A DNA stretch of 64,000 nt from VRUE01 sp963718755 (GCA_963718755.1 OY970376.1:2418001-2482000); one strand, 5' to 3'; shown: positions 9,302 through 17,542, numbered from the stretch's first letter. Numbers and translations: made by a program. The notes: generated by a model from the letters alone, not told the origin.

Positions 9302-10284
9302 CAGTCCCGCGCGCCGCGCTCGTAGTGCGACGGCTCGACCCCGAGCGAGAGCTCGACCCGCCGAACCCGCTCGAAAACGCGTTGGGTCATCACGCGCTGG
9401 CCGGCGAGCAGGTCGCCGATCACACCCAAAGCCAGCAGTTGCAGGGCTGCGATAAAGAGCACGGCGCCGAGGATCAGTGACTGGATGTGGCCGCTCGAGT
9501 CGCCGTTGAAGATCCAGTCGATCAGGAACGGCATCCAGGCGCCGAGGGCGAGGATGCCGACGACGGCGCTGGCGCCGGCAAACACCCGCAGCGGCTCGTA
9601 TCGGGCGTAGATGCGCAGGATCGAGCCGGCGTTACGCCGCACGTAGGCGCCGGTCGAGTCGAAGAGTCGCGACTCGCGCGTCTGCGGGTTGGTGGCGATC
9701 TCGACTCCCTCGACGGCGACCAGCATCTTTCCCGCTTGGATCAGGCTCTCGAGGGTGTAGGTGAAGTTGTCGGTGACGAGCAGGCCCAGCGCCGCCTCGC
9801 GGTTATAAGCGCGGAAGCCCGAGGTCGTGTCGGCGATCTCGGTATCCGAAAGCCGGCGCACGACCCAGCTACCGATCCGCTGCAGCGCCTTCTTGGCGCC
9901 GGAGAAGTGCGCGATCGTGGCAACGCGGCGGTCGCCGACGACCATGTCGGCCTCGCCGGCGAGGATCGGCGCCACCAGCTTCGGCACGTCGGCGCCGCTG
10001 TACTGGTTGTCGGCGTCGGTGTTGACGATCAGATCGGCGCCGAGCTTGAGGCAGGCGTCGAGCCCGGCCTGGAAAGCGGCGGCCAGGCCCCTGTTGTTGG
10101 TCAGGCGGACGATGTGCTCGACCCCACACTCACGCGCGACCTCGACCGTGCGGTCGGTCGAGCCATCGTCGATCACCAGCAGCTCGACCTCGTCGACGCC
10201 CTCGACCTGGCGCGGCAGGGCGGCGATCGTCTCCGGCAGCGTCGCTTCCTCGTTCAGGCAGGGGATCTGGATGATCAGCTTCAT
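9301..10284 (-). CDS. GT2 glycosyltransferase, dolichyl-phosphate-mannose-synthase-like
   Basis: Membrane-linked inverting glycosyltransferase of family 2. The GT-A fold starts KLIIQIPCLNEEATL, followed by VIDDGSTDRTVEVA and the DxD-type NTDADNQYSG site. The C-terminal third holds two hydrophobic segments (VVGILALGAWMPFLIDWIF and LILGAVLFIAALQLLALGVIG), the pattern of polyprenyl-phosphate glycosyltransferases. The start is ATG 10284, just before the conserved first strand; the open frame further upstream is a shadow of ribD. Length 327 residues. It is divergent to ribD across 73 bases and coupled to the flippase-like gene downstream. Confidence 0.88.
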   Translation of the reverse strand: MKLIIQIPCLNEEATLPETIAALPRQVEGVDEVELLVIDDGSTDRTVEVARECGVEHIVRLTNNRGLAAAFQAGLDACLKLGADLIVNTDADNQYSGADVPKLVAPILAGEADMVVGDRRVATIAHFSGAKKALQRIGSWVVRRLSDTEIADTTSGFRAYNREAALGLLVTDNFTYTLESLIQAGKMLVAVEGVEIATNPQTRESRLFDSTGAYVRRNAGSILRIYARYEPLRVFAGASAVVGILALGAWMPFLIDWIFNGDSSGHIQSLILGAVLFIAALQLLALGVIGDLLAGQRVMTQRVFERVRRVELSLGVEPSHYERGARD

Positions 10285-10335
10285 AGAGGGCGCCCAGGGT
10301 ATCCCCGTGTCCGGCCCGACCGTCCGCGAGGTACC

Positions 10336-10353
10336 ATTGACTGACTCGTCAAT
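10336..10353 (+). promoter_or_regulatory. Inverted repeat between divergent GT2 and ribD genes
   Basis: ATTGAC-6 nt-GTCAAT is a perfect 6+6 inverted repeat centred about 13 bases before the ribD start, in the only intergenic space between the two divergent operons. TTGAC also resembles a -35 element. A repressor or activator site is possible but not shown. No FMN riboswitch consensus is present in this 73-base gap. Confidence 0.4.
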
Positions 10354-10357
10354 CAAT

Positions 10358-11470
10358 ATGGCTGCCTCGCTTACAACTAACGATCGCGAGTACCTGAGAC
10401 GAGCTCTTGAGCTTGCGGAGCGCGGACGTGGGCGAGTCAGTCCGAACCCGCTCGTCGGTGCGGTCGTCGTGCGTGACGGCGAGGTCATTGGCGAGGGGTT
10501 TCACGCTGAACTGGGGGATCTCCATGCTGAGCGTGCGGCGCTCGCGGATTGTCGTCAGCGGGGGGAGGATCCGGCGGGGGCGACCATGTACGTGACGCTC
10601 GAGCCCTGCGCGCACAAAGGGCGGCAGCCGCCGTGTACCGAGGCGATTCTCGAGGCGGGGATTGGACGGGTGGTGATCGCCTCCGATGATCCGAGTGAGA
10701 AGGCGTCTGGGCGGGGACCCGGAATGCTTCGCGATGGCGAAGTGAACGTTGAGTTCGCAGCCGGCGTGGAGGCGACCGCGGCACGTCTCCTCAACCAGCC
10801 GTTCCGCAAGCACGCTCGCACCGGCCTGCCGCTGGTGACGCTGAAGCTGGCGATGTCGCTCGACGGCCAGACCGAGACCCCGTCGGGCGAGTCGCCCTGG
10901 ATCTCAAGCGGTGAGAGCCAGGCGCTTGTCCACCGCTGGCGCGCCGAATCGGACGCGATCGCGGTCGGCATCGGCACCGTGCTCGCTGACGATCCGCTGC
11001 TCACCGCCCGGCCAGATCACAGTCCACGAGCTGCGCGGTCGAGCCTTGGTTCGGATAGCGGCTCAAACCTCGACCGCGCTGCGAGGCAGCCGCAGCGGGT
11101 TGTTTTCGACCGGCGAGCCCGGTTGCCGCTGGGCTCCCAGCTTTTGGGCACGCTCGAGCAGTCGCCGGTCCTCGTCGTCGCTGGCCAGGATGCCGATTCC
11201 GACCGCACCGCAGCCCTGCGTGAGGCGGGTGCCGAGGTGCTGATCGCCGACGGGATCGAGTCGGCGCTCTCGGCGCTCGGCCGGCGCGGTTTCACCAGTC
11301 TCTTCCTCGAGGGGGGGCGAATGCTTGTCACCGCTTTTGCCGAGGCCGGTCAGATCGATGAGTCGCGCGTGTTCATCGCACCGATCCTCCTCGGCGGCGG
11401 CCAGCGCCTAGCGCCAGTGGACCCGAACGCGGAGGACACCTTGATCACAACTCGCTTCAGGGAGTGGTGA
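10358..11470 (+). CDS. ribD: Bifunctional riboflavin deaminase/reductase RibD (with in-frame repeat insertion)
   Basis: Catalyses steps two and three of riboflavin synthesis: deamination of the pyrimidine ring, then NADPH reduction of the ribosyl side chain. Deaminase zinc motif: HAER and EPCAHKGRQPPC. Reductase domain: TLKLAMSLDGQT, the SDAIAVGIGTVLADDPLLTAR strand-loop and LFLEGGRML. The ATG at 10358 (370 residues) starts just before NDREYLRRALELA. Residues ~226-241 are encoded by a palindromic repeat, and family members normally run from ARPD directly into the QRVVFDRR strand. The repeat falls in a surface loop and keeps frame, so activity is probably retained. First gene of the rib operon. 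Confidence 0.93.
   Translation: MAASLTTNDREYLRRALELAERGRGRVSPNPLVGAVVVRDGEVIGEGFHAELGDLHAERAALADCRQRGEDPAGATMYVTLEPCAHKGRQPPCTEAILEAGIGRVVIASDDPSEKASGRGPGMLRDGEVNVEFAAGVEATAARLLNQPFRKHARTGLPLVTLKLAMSLDGQTETPSGESPWISSGESQALVHRWRAESDAIAVGIGTVLADDPLLTARPDHSPRAARSSLGSDSGSNLDRAARQPQRVVFDRRARLPLGSQLLGTLEQSPVLVVAGQDADSDRTAALREAGAEVLIADGIESALSALGRRGFTSLFLEGGRMLVTAFAEAGQIDESRVFIAPILLGGGQRLAPVDPNAEDTLITTRFREW
11030..11083 (+). repeat. Family B palindromic element inside ribD (copy B1)
   Basis: An 11-base inverted repeat GCGCGGTCGAG (11033-11043) / CTCGACCGCGC (11069-11079) encloses a loop containing GGTTCGGATAGCG, nearly the same loop as the copy at 30009-30059. The hexamer GCTGCG occurs at both edges (11030-11035 and 11078-11083), 48 bases apart, so a 16-codon in-frame insertion with a 6-base target duplication is a plausible reading. 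Two inner stem pairs are lost relative to the intergenic copy. Confidence 0.75.
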
Positions 11471-11471
11471 T

Positions 11472-12077
11472 TTGTTCACCGGCTTGACCCAAGACGTCGG
11501 TGAGGTCCGGTCCCTCGACGCCGGCGCCGACGGCGCCCGCCTTGAGGTCGCAACCGCGCTTGGCTCGGAGATCGGGCTCGGTGATTCGGTTGCGGTCAAC
11601 GGGATCTGCCTCACGGCCACGGCGGCTGACGCTGCCGGCTTCGAGACCGAGGCGATGAACCAGACCCTCGAGGTGACCGCGCTGGGCGGCGTTGAGGTGG
11701 GCGACCGGGTCAATCTCGAGCTGGCGATGAAGGCATCGGACCGCCTCGGCGGGCACATCGTGCAGGGGCACGTCGATGGTGTGGGAGAGGTCTCCGAGGT
11801 CAGCGACGACGGCTTCGCCAAGCGCCTGCGGGTCGCCCTGGACCGCGATCTGTTGCGCTACGCGATCGACAAGGGCTCGATCGCCCTCGACGGCGTCAGC
11901 CTCACCGTTGCCGCGCTGGGCGAAGATTGGCTCGAGGTCTCACTGATTCCGGAGACGCTGGAGCGAACCAACCTTGGCGAGGCGAAAGCCGGGCGCAAGA
12001 TCAACGTTGAGTGTGACGTGATCGCTAAGCATGTGGAGCGGTTAGTGGCACCATTGGCCCGAAAGGAGCAGGGGTGA
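11472..12077 (+). CDS. ribE: Riboflavin synthase, alpha chain
   Basis: Dismutates two molecules of 6,7-dimethyl-8-ribityllumazine to riboflavin plus the pyrimidine precursor. The protein starts with the invariant MFTGL and consists of two tandem lumazine-binding barrels; the second is marked by KGSIALDGVSLTV. 201 residues, the normal length. A TTG start two bases after the ribD stop is chosen because MFTGL is the universal N-terminus and GGAG lies seven bases upstream. Its stop overlaps the ribBA start (GTGA). Confidence 0.95.
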   Translation: MFTGLTQDVGEVRSLDAGADGARLEVATALGSEIGLGDSVAVNGICLTATAADAAGFETEAMNQTLEVTALGGVEVGDRVNLELAMKASDRLGGHIVQGHVDGVGEVSEVSDDGFAKRLRVALDRDLLRYAIDKGSIALDGVSLTVAALGEDWLEVSLIPETLERTNLGEAKAGRKINVECDVIAKHVERLVAPLARKEQG

Positions 12078-13405
12078 ACGGAATGACCGAGACGAAGAAA
12101 CAGGCAGGCAGCGGGCAGGTAGCGGGCGAGGGCCCCTTCTCGACGATCGAGGAGGCGATCGAGGAGATCCGCGCCGGCCGCATGGTCGTCGTCTGCGACG
12201 GCGAGGATCGCGAGAACGAGGGCGACCTGGTGATGGCGGCCCAGTTCGCCACCCCAGAGGCGGTCAACTTCATGGCCAAGGAGGCGCGAGGCCTGATCTG
12301 CCTGGCGCTGACCGCAGAACGCTGCGAACGGCTCGGCCTCAACCTGATGGCGGCCAAGAACGAGGCGCCGCTGCAGACCGCCTTCACGGTGACGATCGAG
12401 GCCGCGGGCGGGGTCAGCACCGGCATCTCGGCCCACGACCGCGCCCACACGATCCAGGTCGCGATCGACCCCAACTCCGGCCCGCGCGACATCGTCGTTC
12501 CCGGCCACATGTTTCCGCTGCGGGCAAAAGACGGCGGCGTGCTCGAGCGCACCGGCCACACCGAGGCCAGCGTCGACCTCGCCCGCCTCGCCGGCCTCAC
12601 TCCCGCGGGGGTGATCTGCGAGGTGATGAACGACGACGGCACGATGGCGCGGGTGCCCGACCTCGTCCCCTACTGCGAGAAGCACGGGCTGAAGATGATC
12701 ACCGTCGCCGAGCTGATCGCCTACCGGCGGCGCACCGAGAAGCTGGTCGAGCGGGTGGTCGACACCGGCCTGCCGACCGCCTTCGGCGACTTCACCGCGG
12801 TCGGCTACCGTTCGCTGGTCGACGACAAACACCATGTGGCAATGGTCAAGGGCGAGGTCGCGGGGGCCAAGGACGTCCTGGTCCGCGTCCACAGCGAGTG
12901 CCTCACCGGCGACGTCTTCCACAGCATGCGCTGCGACTGCGGCGAACAGCTCGCCTCGGCGCTGGCGATGATCGAGCAGGAGGGCCAGGGCGTCCTGCTC
13001 TACCTCTCGCAGGAGGGGCGCGGGATCGGCCTGCTCAACAAGCTGCGCGCCTACAAGCTGCAGGAGGAGGGCGCCGACACGGTCGAGGCCAACCTCAAGC
13101 TCGGCCTGCCCGCCGACCTGCGCGATTACGGCATCGGCGCCCAGATCCTCGGCGACCTCGGGCTGACCAGCATTCGCATCCTCACCAACAACCCGAAAAA
13201 GATCGTCGGCCTCGAGGGCTACGGCCTCTCGGTCACCGAGCAGGTGCCGATCGAATCGTCACCCAACACGCACAACGAGGCTTACCTGCGGGTCAAGCGC
13301 GACAAGATGGGCCACACCCTTCACCACCAGGGTTTGGCGTTCGACGAGGAGATGATCCACGACGAGGAGGAACGCGACGCCGCGAGCGAGGTGGCGGATG
13401 GCTGA
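12074..13405 (+). CDS. ribBA: RibBA: DHBP synthase / GTP cyclohydrolase II fusion
   Basis: Supplies both carbon branches of riboflavin. The N-terminal ~200 residues (DGEDRENEGDL, GHTEASVDLARLAG) make 3,4-dihydroxy-2-butanone-4-phosphate from ribulose-5-phosphate. The C-terminal domain opens GTP, with zinc cysteines in RVHSECLTGDVFHSMRCDCG, then SQEGRGIGLLNKLRAY and LTNNPKK. The usual acidic DDED loop reads DGED here, a small departure near the DHBP active site. The GTG at 12074 has AGGAG six bases upstream; an ATG at 12083 is the alternative. 443 residues. Overlaps ribE by four bases and ribH by eight. Confidence 0.94.
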   Translation: MNGMTETKKQAGSGQVAGEGPFSTIEEAIEEIRAGRMVVVCDGEDRENEGDLVMAAQFATPEAVNFMAKEARGLICLALTAERCERLGLNLMAAKNEAPLQTAFTVTIEAAGGVSTGISAHDRAHTIQVAIDPNSGPRDIVVPGHMFPLRAKDGGVLERTGHTEASVDLARLAGLTPAGVICEVMNDDGTMARVPDLVPYCEKHGLKMITVAELIAYRRRTEKLVERVVDTGLPTAFGDFTAVGYRSLVDDKHHVAMVKGEVAGAKDVLVRVHSECLTGDVFHSMRCDCGEQLASALAMIEQEGQGVLLYLSQEGRGIGLLNKLRAYKLQEEGADTVEANLKLGLPADLRDYGIGAQILGDLGLTSIRILTNNPKKIVGLEGYGLSVTEQVPIESSPNTHNEAYLRVKRDKMGHTLHHQGLAFDEEMIHDEEERDAASEVADG

Positions 13406-13889
13406 GCCGGGCGCCTTCCTGGAGAGCTTCGACGAGGGCGAGCGCCGGGTCCTCTCCTCGCTCAGCTTCGCCGTCTGCGTCGGCCGCTTCTACGAGGACC
13501 TCGCCCAGCGGCTGCTGAGCGGCGCAAACGAGGGCTTCGAGCTGGCCGGGGTGCCGGCGACCTCGGTCCGCCACGCCTCGGTCCCGGGTGCCTATGAGCT
13601 GCCATACGCGGCCAAGCTGCATGCCGAGAGCGGCCGGTTCGCCGGGGTCGCCTGCCTTGGCGTCGTAATCCGCGGCGAGACCGACCACTACGACTTCGTC
13701 TGCGCCGAGGCCGCCCGCGGCATCCAGGACGTGCAGCTGGTGACCGGCGTGCCCTGCGCCTTCGGCGTGATCACCTGCGACACGATGGAGCAGGCGCTCG
13801 AGCGAGCCGGCGGCGGCAAGCGGGATCAGGGCCGCAACGCGGCCCTGACGGTGGCGCGGATGGCGCTGCTGCAGCGCCAGCTCGCGTAG
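13398..13889 (+). CDS. ribH: 6,7-dimethyl-8-ribityllumazine synthase
   Basis: Condenses the DHBP and pyrimidine branches into lumazine and normally forms hollow 60-mers or pentamers. Motifs: SVPGAYELP, LGVVIRGETDHYDFVC (catalytic His in TDHYD) and the phosphate loop at GGGKRDQGRNAA. The last motif is a variant of the common GTKAGNKG. 163 residues with a ~15-residue N-terminal extension. Last gene of the rib operon; it ends one base before the convergent vapC. Confidence 0.93.
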   Translation: MAEPGAFLESFDEGERRVLSSLSFAVCVGRFYEDLAQRLLSGANEGFELAGVPATSVRHASVPGAYELPYAAKLHAESGRFAGVACLGVVIRGETDHYDFVCAEAARGIQDVQLVTGVPCAFGVITCDTMEQALERAGGGKRDQGRNAALTVARMALLQRQLA

Positions 13890-14270
13890 TCAGACCGCAG
13901 GGAAGATCGAGACAGGGTAACGCCGTATCTCTCGGTCCGAGGTGACCAGGGTCAGGCCCTCGACCTGCGCTTGGGCGATGAGCATGCGGTCGAAGGGGTC
14001 CTTGTGATGCTGGGCCATCGACCTGATCAACTCGACGTGGGGCAGAGCCACGGGGAGCAGCTCGAACCGGTTGCGCTTGAGATGGGCCTCGAGATCGCCG
14101 TGGGTGCTGAGCCTGCCCCGTGCCTCGGCTATCGCCAGCTCCCAGGGACTGACGACGCTGACGAAAACCTTCGAGTCTTCCGCCGCAATCGCCGCCGCCG
14201 CGGGCGCTGCTAGACGCTCCGGTTCTTTCAGGGTCCAGAGCAGCGTGTGGGTGTCGAGCAGCAGTCTCAA
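13890..14270 (-). CDS. vapC: VapC-type PIN-domain toxin
   Basis: PIN-domain ribonuclease of a type II toxin-antitoxin pair. The sequence MRLLLDTHTLLW carries the first metal Asp; the central acidic position is SPWELAIAEARG (Glu), and HHKDPFDRMLIAQA followed by LVTSDREIRRY gives the last acids. A TTG at 14270 is chosen: it overlaps the antitoxin stop (TTGA), has GGAGGGG immediately upstream, and gives the standard MRLLLDTH start. A GTG four codons upstream is the alternative. 126 residues. Confidence 0.9.
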   Translation of the reverse strand: MRLLLDTHTLLWTLKEPERLAAPAAAAIAAEDSKVFVSVVSPWELAIAEARGRLSTHGDLEAHLKRNRFELLPVALPHVELIRSMAQHHKDPFDRMLIAQAQVEGLTLVTSDREIRRYPVSIFPAV

Positions 14271-14563
14271 TCTCCCCTCCACAGCTCGTCCTCGCGGGGG
14301 ATGAGCTCGCTTTCCTCAAGGTCCTTGGCGAGTTCTTCCTTGAACTCTCGCCATTCCTCGTCCGTGGGCACCTCGATGCTCTCCCAGCCGCCGAGCTTGC
14401 GCTTGCCGAGCTTTTTCGGTTGCTCCACCGGCACCAGCTTCGCCGCCGGCTTGCCCGCCCGGCTGATCACGATCTCCTCGCCCCCTTCGACCCGCTCGAC
14501 GAGCTTTGAGAGATGGGTCTTGGCCTCGTGCATGTTCACGCTCTCCAAGTCCTCAGCGCTCAT
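14267..14563 (-). CDS. vapB: Phd/YefM-type antitoxin of the VapC pair
   Basis: The N-terminal half (VNMHEAKTHLSKLVERVEGGEEIVISRAGKPAAKLVP) has the Phd/YefM DNA-binding and dimer fold, in which the RAGKPxAxLVP strand is diagnostic. The acidic C-terminal half (EEWREFKEELAKDLEESE) would wrap the toxin. The ATG at 14563 is chosen, with GGGGAGAG just before it; a GTG at 14575 is possible. 98 residues. The cassette is inserted between ribH and rpmB and has its own divergent promoter space. Such antitoxins usually repress their own operon. Confidence 0.88.
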   Translation of the reverse strand: MSAEDLESVNMHEAKTHLSKLVERVEGGEEIVISRAGKPAAKLVPVEQPKKLGKRKLGGWESIEVPTDEEWREFKEELAKDLEESELIPREDELWRGD

Positions 14564-14590
14564 TTCTCTCCCCACCCATCTCCTTAGTCG

Positions 14591-14602
14591 AGTTAGCTAA
14601 CT
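14591..14602 (+). promoter_or_regulatory. Palindrome between vapBC and rpmB
   Basis: AGTTAGCTAACT is a perfect 12-base palindrome within a larger TTAG/CTAA-rich segment (14584-14604), 28 bases upstream of the antitoxin start and in an otherwise GC-rich region. The position fits an operator bound by the antitoxin-toxin complex; binding is inferred. Confidence 0.5.
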
Positions 14603-14629
14603 AACGATCACGGTAGCATGCTCGACCCG

Positions 14630-14821
14630 ATGGCCAAGGTATGCCACAGCTGCGGCAAGGGACCGGCGTTCGGCCAGTCCCGCAGCCACTCGATGGTCGC
14701 GACCAAGCGGCGCTTTGACCCGAACCTGCAGAAGGTGCGGATCGAAGAGCAGGGCCGCAAGCTGCGGACCTACGTCTGCACGCGCTGCCTCAAGGCCAAC
14801 AAGGTCACCAAGGCCGCCTAG
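14630..14821 (+). CDS. rpmB: 50S ribosomal protein L28
   Basis: Large-subunit ribosomal protein of 63 residues. Zinc-type L28 with two CxxC pairs (AKVCHSCGKGP and YVCTRCLKANK) and the family segments RSHSMVATKRRFDPNLQKV and GRKLRTYV. The ATG at 14630 gives the standard MAKVC start; an ATG four codons upstream (14618) is in frame but adds non-family residues. A DhaL-type kinase gene and recG follow after the minus-strand exporter gene, an order common in actinobacteria. Confidence 0.94.
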   Translation: MAKVCHSCGKGPAFGQSRSHSMVATKRRFDPNLQKVRIEEQGRKLRTYVCTRCLKANKVTKAA

Positions 14822-14838
14822 CTCGCTGCGGTTGGTGG

Positions 14839-14985
14839 CGAGGGTCCGGTCGTCCTTAAGTCGAATTGACGTCGCACGCGCTTCGCGCTTAGCGACTGTG
14901 TTGGTGCGCGGCTGACGCCGCGCAAGAAGCAGATTGCATATCGCGGCCTTCGGCCACATTCGACTTAAGGACGACCGGACCCTCG
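14839..14985 (+). repeat. Family C structured element, copy C1
   Basis: A perfect 28-base inverted repeat (14839-14866 and 14958-14985) encloses 91 bases that fold into three hairpins. The first is GTCGC/GCGAC (14871-14875, 14892-14896) around GCGC-TTC-GCGC. The second is GCGCGGC-TGAC-GCCGCGC (14906-14923). The third is GGCC-TTC-GGCC (14945-14955). A similar unit lies in opposite orientation at 15139-15278. Together with the 153 bases between them they fill the gap between the 3' ends of rpmB and the exporter gene. No protein is apparent. Confidence 0.8.
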
Positions 14986-14994
14986 TCCACAGAC

Positions 14995-15010
14995 GCGTGT
15001 CGCGACACGC
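14995..15010 (+). repeat. 16-base perfect palindrome between the C units
   Basis: GCGTGTCGCGACACGC is fully self-complementary and lies in the 153-base spacer between the two family C units. An AAGCTTCC/GGAAGCTT inverted pair follows in the same spacer. No gene is seen in this spacer. Confidence 0.45.
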
Positions 15011-15138
15011 AAGCTTCCGTCTCACCAGCGCCGGCGGCGACAGCTGGAAGCTTCTTCTCAATGGAACGCTCGCGATAGCTGGACGCTCGTCTCCCCAACC
15101 GCGCGGTCGCTTACCGGGAGAGCTGGGACCCGTGAGAA

Positions 15139-15278
15139 GAGATGTCGATGTCCTTCCCGGGAATGTCGCGAAGCGGCGAAATGCAATCTGTCCTCTGCGC
15201 GGCGTAGCCGCGCTCTTCCTCAGTCGCTAAGCCCGCAGGGCGTGCGACATCAATTCACGGGAAGGACATCGACATCTC
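15139..15278 (-). repeat. Family C structured element, copy C2 (reverse orientation)
   Basis: Arms 15139-15164 and 15253-15278 pair over 25 of 26 bases. Read on the minus strand, the 88-base interior matches copy C1: TGATGTCGCACG, the invariant CTTAGCGACTG, GCGCGGC/GCCGCGC and CAGATTGCAT. The first small hairpin is GCCC-TGC-GGGC where C1 has GCGC-TTC-GCGC, and the third is CGC-TTC-GCG where C1 has GGCC-TTC-GGCC, so pairing is kept while sequence changes. The outer arms share only GTCCTT and GAAT blocks with C1. Confidence 0.8.
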
Positions 15279-15281
15279 CCC

Positions 15282-17465
15282 TCAGTCGGGGACGACAACC
15301 GGATGCTCGCCCGTCGGCGCCGGATCGCCCTCAGCCGGCTCTACGTGAAGCCTGGGAAGGATTCGGTCCAGCCAGCCCGGCAGCCACCAGGCTCGCTCGC
15401 CGAAGAGCTGCATCAGGGCAGGCACCAGGACCGAGCGGATGATCACGGCGTCGATGAAGACCGCTGCCGCCAGGCCGAGGCCGAAGAGTTTGATGATGCG
15501 GTCTTCGCCGATCATGAAGGAGGCGAAGACGGTGACCATGATCGCCGCTGCGGCGGTGATTACGCGGCCGGTCAGGGCGAGTCCGCGGGTGACGGCTTGG
15601 GTTGCGTCGTGGCTGTGCTCCCACTCCTCGTGGATCCGCGACATCAGGAAGACCTCGTAGTCCATCGAGAGGCCGAAGACGATCGAGAAGAGGAAGATCG
15701 GGAAGAAGGAGATGATCGGGCCGGTGCTGTCGACGCCGATCAGGCTGGCGCCCCAGCCCCACTGGAAGACGGCGACGATCAGGCCGAAGGCGGCGCCGAT
15801 GCTGAGCAGGTTCATCACGATCGCCTTCAGCGGCACCAGGACCGAGCGGAAGACGGCCATCAGCAGCAGCGCCGAGAGCAGCACGACGACGCCGATGAAG
15901 AGCGGCAGCTTGTCGGCGATCGCGGTGCCGAAGTCCTCGAAGATCGCGGTGATGCCGCCGACGTGGACCTGGGCGCCGGTCTGTTCCTCGACCGGCGGGA
16001 TCACCTCGTCGCGGATGTGGTCGAGCAGTTCGGTCGTCCCCTCGCTCTGCGGCGAGGTCGTCGGATAGACCTGGAAGACGCCGGTGTTCTCGGCCGGGTT
16101 GAGCATGACCGGCGTCGTGTCGGCGACGCCCTCTTCACCCTCCAGCGTCTTGCTCAGCTCGGTCAGCGCCGTGTCATCGCCCTTGCTCGGCAGCGACGCG
16201 ACGATCGAGAAGGGCCCGTTGAAGCCGGGGCCAAAGCCCTGCGCGAGTAGGTCGTAGGCCTCGCGCGTCGTCGTCCCCGCCGGGTCGGTGCCGGCGTCGT
16301 TGGAGCCGAGGCGGAGGGAGAGGGTCGGGATGCAGAGGAGGAGCAAGAGGCCACCGGAGAGCAGCGCCGAGAGGACCGGCCGACGCTGGATCTCGCGGCT
16401 CCAGCGGAACCAGCGCGTGTCCTCGGCGTTTGACGGGGTGCGGCCGAGGCCGGGGATGCGCAGCCGGTCCACCCGGCGCCCGGCGATCGTCAACAGGGCC
16501 GGCAGCAGGGTCAGCGCCGCGATCATCGTGAACAGCACTGCGATTGCGGCCGCCATCGCCACCCCGTAGAGGAAGCTGAGGCCGAGCAGCATCATTCCCA
16601 TCAGGGCGATGATCACCGTCACCCCGGCGAAGAGCACGGCGCGGCCGGCGGTATCGACCGCGGCGATCGCCGCCTCGCGGGACTCCATCCCCTCGTCGAG
16701 GCCATTGCGGAAGCGGGTGAGGATGAAGAGCGCGTAGTCGATGCCGACGCCGAGGCCGATCATCGCCGCCAGCTGTGGCGCGAACTCGGCGGTGTCGAAA
16801 ACGTGGGTGCCGAGCGTGACGACGCTGAGCCCGACCCCGAGGGCGAACAGGGCCGTGACGATCGGCAGGCCCATCGCGACGAGTGAGCCGAAGGTCAGCA
16901 GCAGCACGATGACCGCCGCCAGTAGCCCGATCGCGAAGGTGGAGTCGCCGCCTTCCTGTTCGGCGCGCACTTCCTCGATCGGCTGGCCGCCGATCTCGAC
17001 CTGCAGTCCGTCGCCGGCCGCCCCCTGTGCGGCGTCCATCACCCCTTCGATGTCCTCCGTCTCCAGCTTTTCGGTGGTCGTGTCGAACTGGACCGTCGCG
17101 TAAGCGACCTCGCCGTCCTTGCTGATCGCCGCGGCGCCGCCGTCCTCGTAGGGGCTGGCGACTTCGCTGACGTGCGGGACCTCCTCGACGGTGGCGAAGA
17201 CGCCCTCCATCTCGCGCTTGACGCTTGGCGCCTCGACTCCGCCCTGTGCCTTGTAGACGATCGTCGCGGTGTCGCCGGACTGCGCCGGAAACTTGGTTTC
17301 GAGCAGGTCGAAGGCTTCCTGGGAGTCGGAGGCGGGCAGCTTGAAGTCTTCGGAGAAGTCGGAGCCGACGGAGCCGGAGAGCATCCCGATTCCGATCAGG
17401 GCAGCGACCCAGGAGAGGATCACGGTCTTGCGGTGTCCGGTGCACCAGGTGGCGAAGCGTCTCAT
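15282..17465 (-). CDS. MMPL/RND-superfamily exporter
   Basis: A 727-residue inner-membrane transporter of the MMPL type. The first transmembrane helix is TVILSWVAALIGIGML. Two periplasmic loops follow (about residues 40-165 and 400-510), each preceding a block of five to six helices. The MMPL-type motif GLGVGIDYALFILTRFR and its repeat FGLSMDYEVFLMSRIHEEW are clear. Such proteins export lipids, siderophores or drugs with proton energy; the substrate here is unknown. ATG 17465 is chosen over a GTG four codons upstream. It is convergent with rpmB across the family C repeats. Confidence 0.9.
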   Translation of the reverse strand: MRRFATWCTGHRKTVILSWVAALIGIGMLSGSVGSDFSEDFKLPASDSQEAFDLLETKFPAQSGDTATIVYKAQGGVEAPSVKREMEGVFATVEEVPHVSEVASPYEDGGAAAISKDGEVAYATVQFDTTTEKLETEDIEGVMDAAQGAAGDGLQVEIGGQPIEEVRAEQEGGDSTFAIGLLAAVIVLLLTFGSLVAMGLPIVTALFALGVGLSVVTLGTHVFDTAEFAPQLAAMIGLGVGIDYALFILTRFRNGLDEGMESREAAIAAVDTAGRAVLFAGVTVIIALMGMMLLGLSFLYGVAMAAAIAVLFTMIAALTLLPALLTIAGRRVDRLRIPGLGRTPSNAEDTRWFRWSREIQRRPVLSALLSGGLLLLLCIPTLSLRLGSNDAGTDPAGTTTREAYDLLAQGFGPGFNGPFSIVASLPSKGDDTALTELSKTLEGEEGVADTTPVMLNPAENTGVFQVYPTTSPQSEGTTELLDHIRDEVIPPVEEQTGAQVHVGGITAIFEDFGTAIADKLPLFIGVVVLLSALLLMAVFRSVLVPLKAIVMNLLSIGAAFGLIVAVFQWGWGASLIGVDSTGPIISFFPIFLFSIVFGLSMDYEVFLMSRIHEEWEHSHDATQAVTRGLALTGRVITAAAAIMVTVFASFMIGEDRIIKLFGLGLAAAVFIDAVIIRSVLVPALMQLFGERAWWLPGWLDRILPRLHVEPAEGDPAPTGEHPVVVPD

Positions 17466-17542
17466 TGAGCGGCGCACGCTAGCGAACGCCGTCGGTCGCC
17501 TCCGTGAGGAGTATCCGCCCGCGGCAGCTAGATTCTGAGCTG

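Noticed and set aside
7985..9325. 446-codon plus-strand ORF opposite the flippase-like gene
   Set aside because: Low-complexity Arg/Glu/Asp/Gly composition typical of antisense frames; the minus strand encodes an ordered membrane protein.
10285..10357. FMN riboswitch upstream of ribD
   Set aside because: The gap is only 73 bases and lacks the conserved aptamer blocks.
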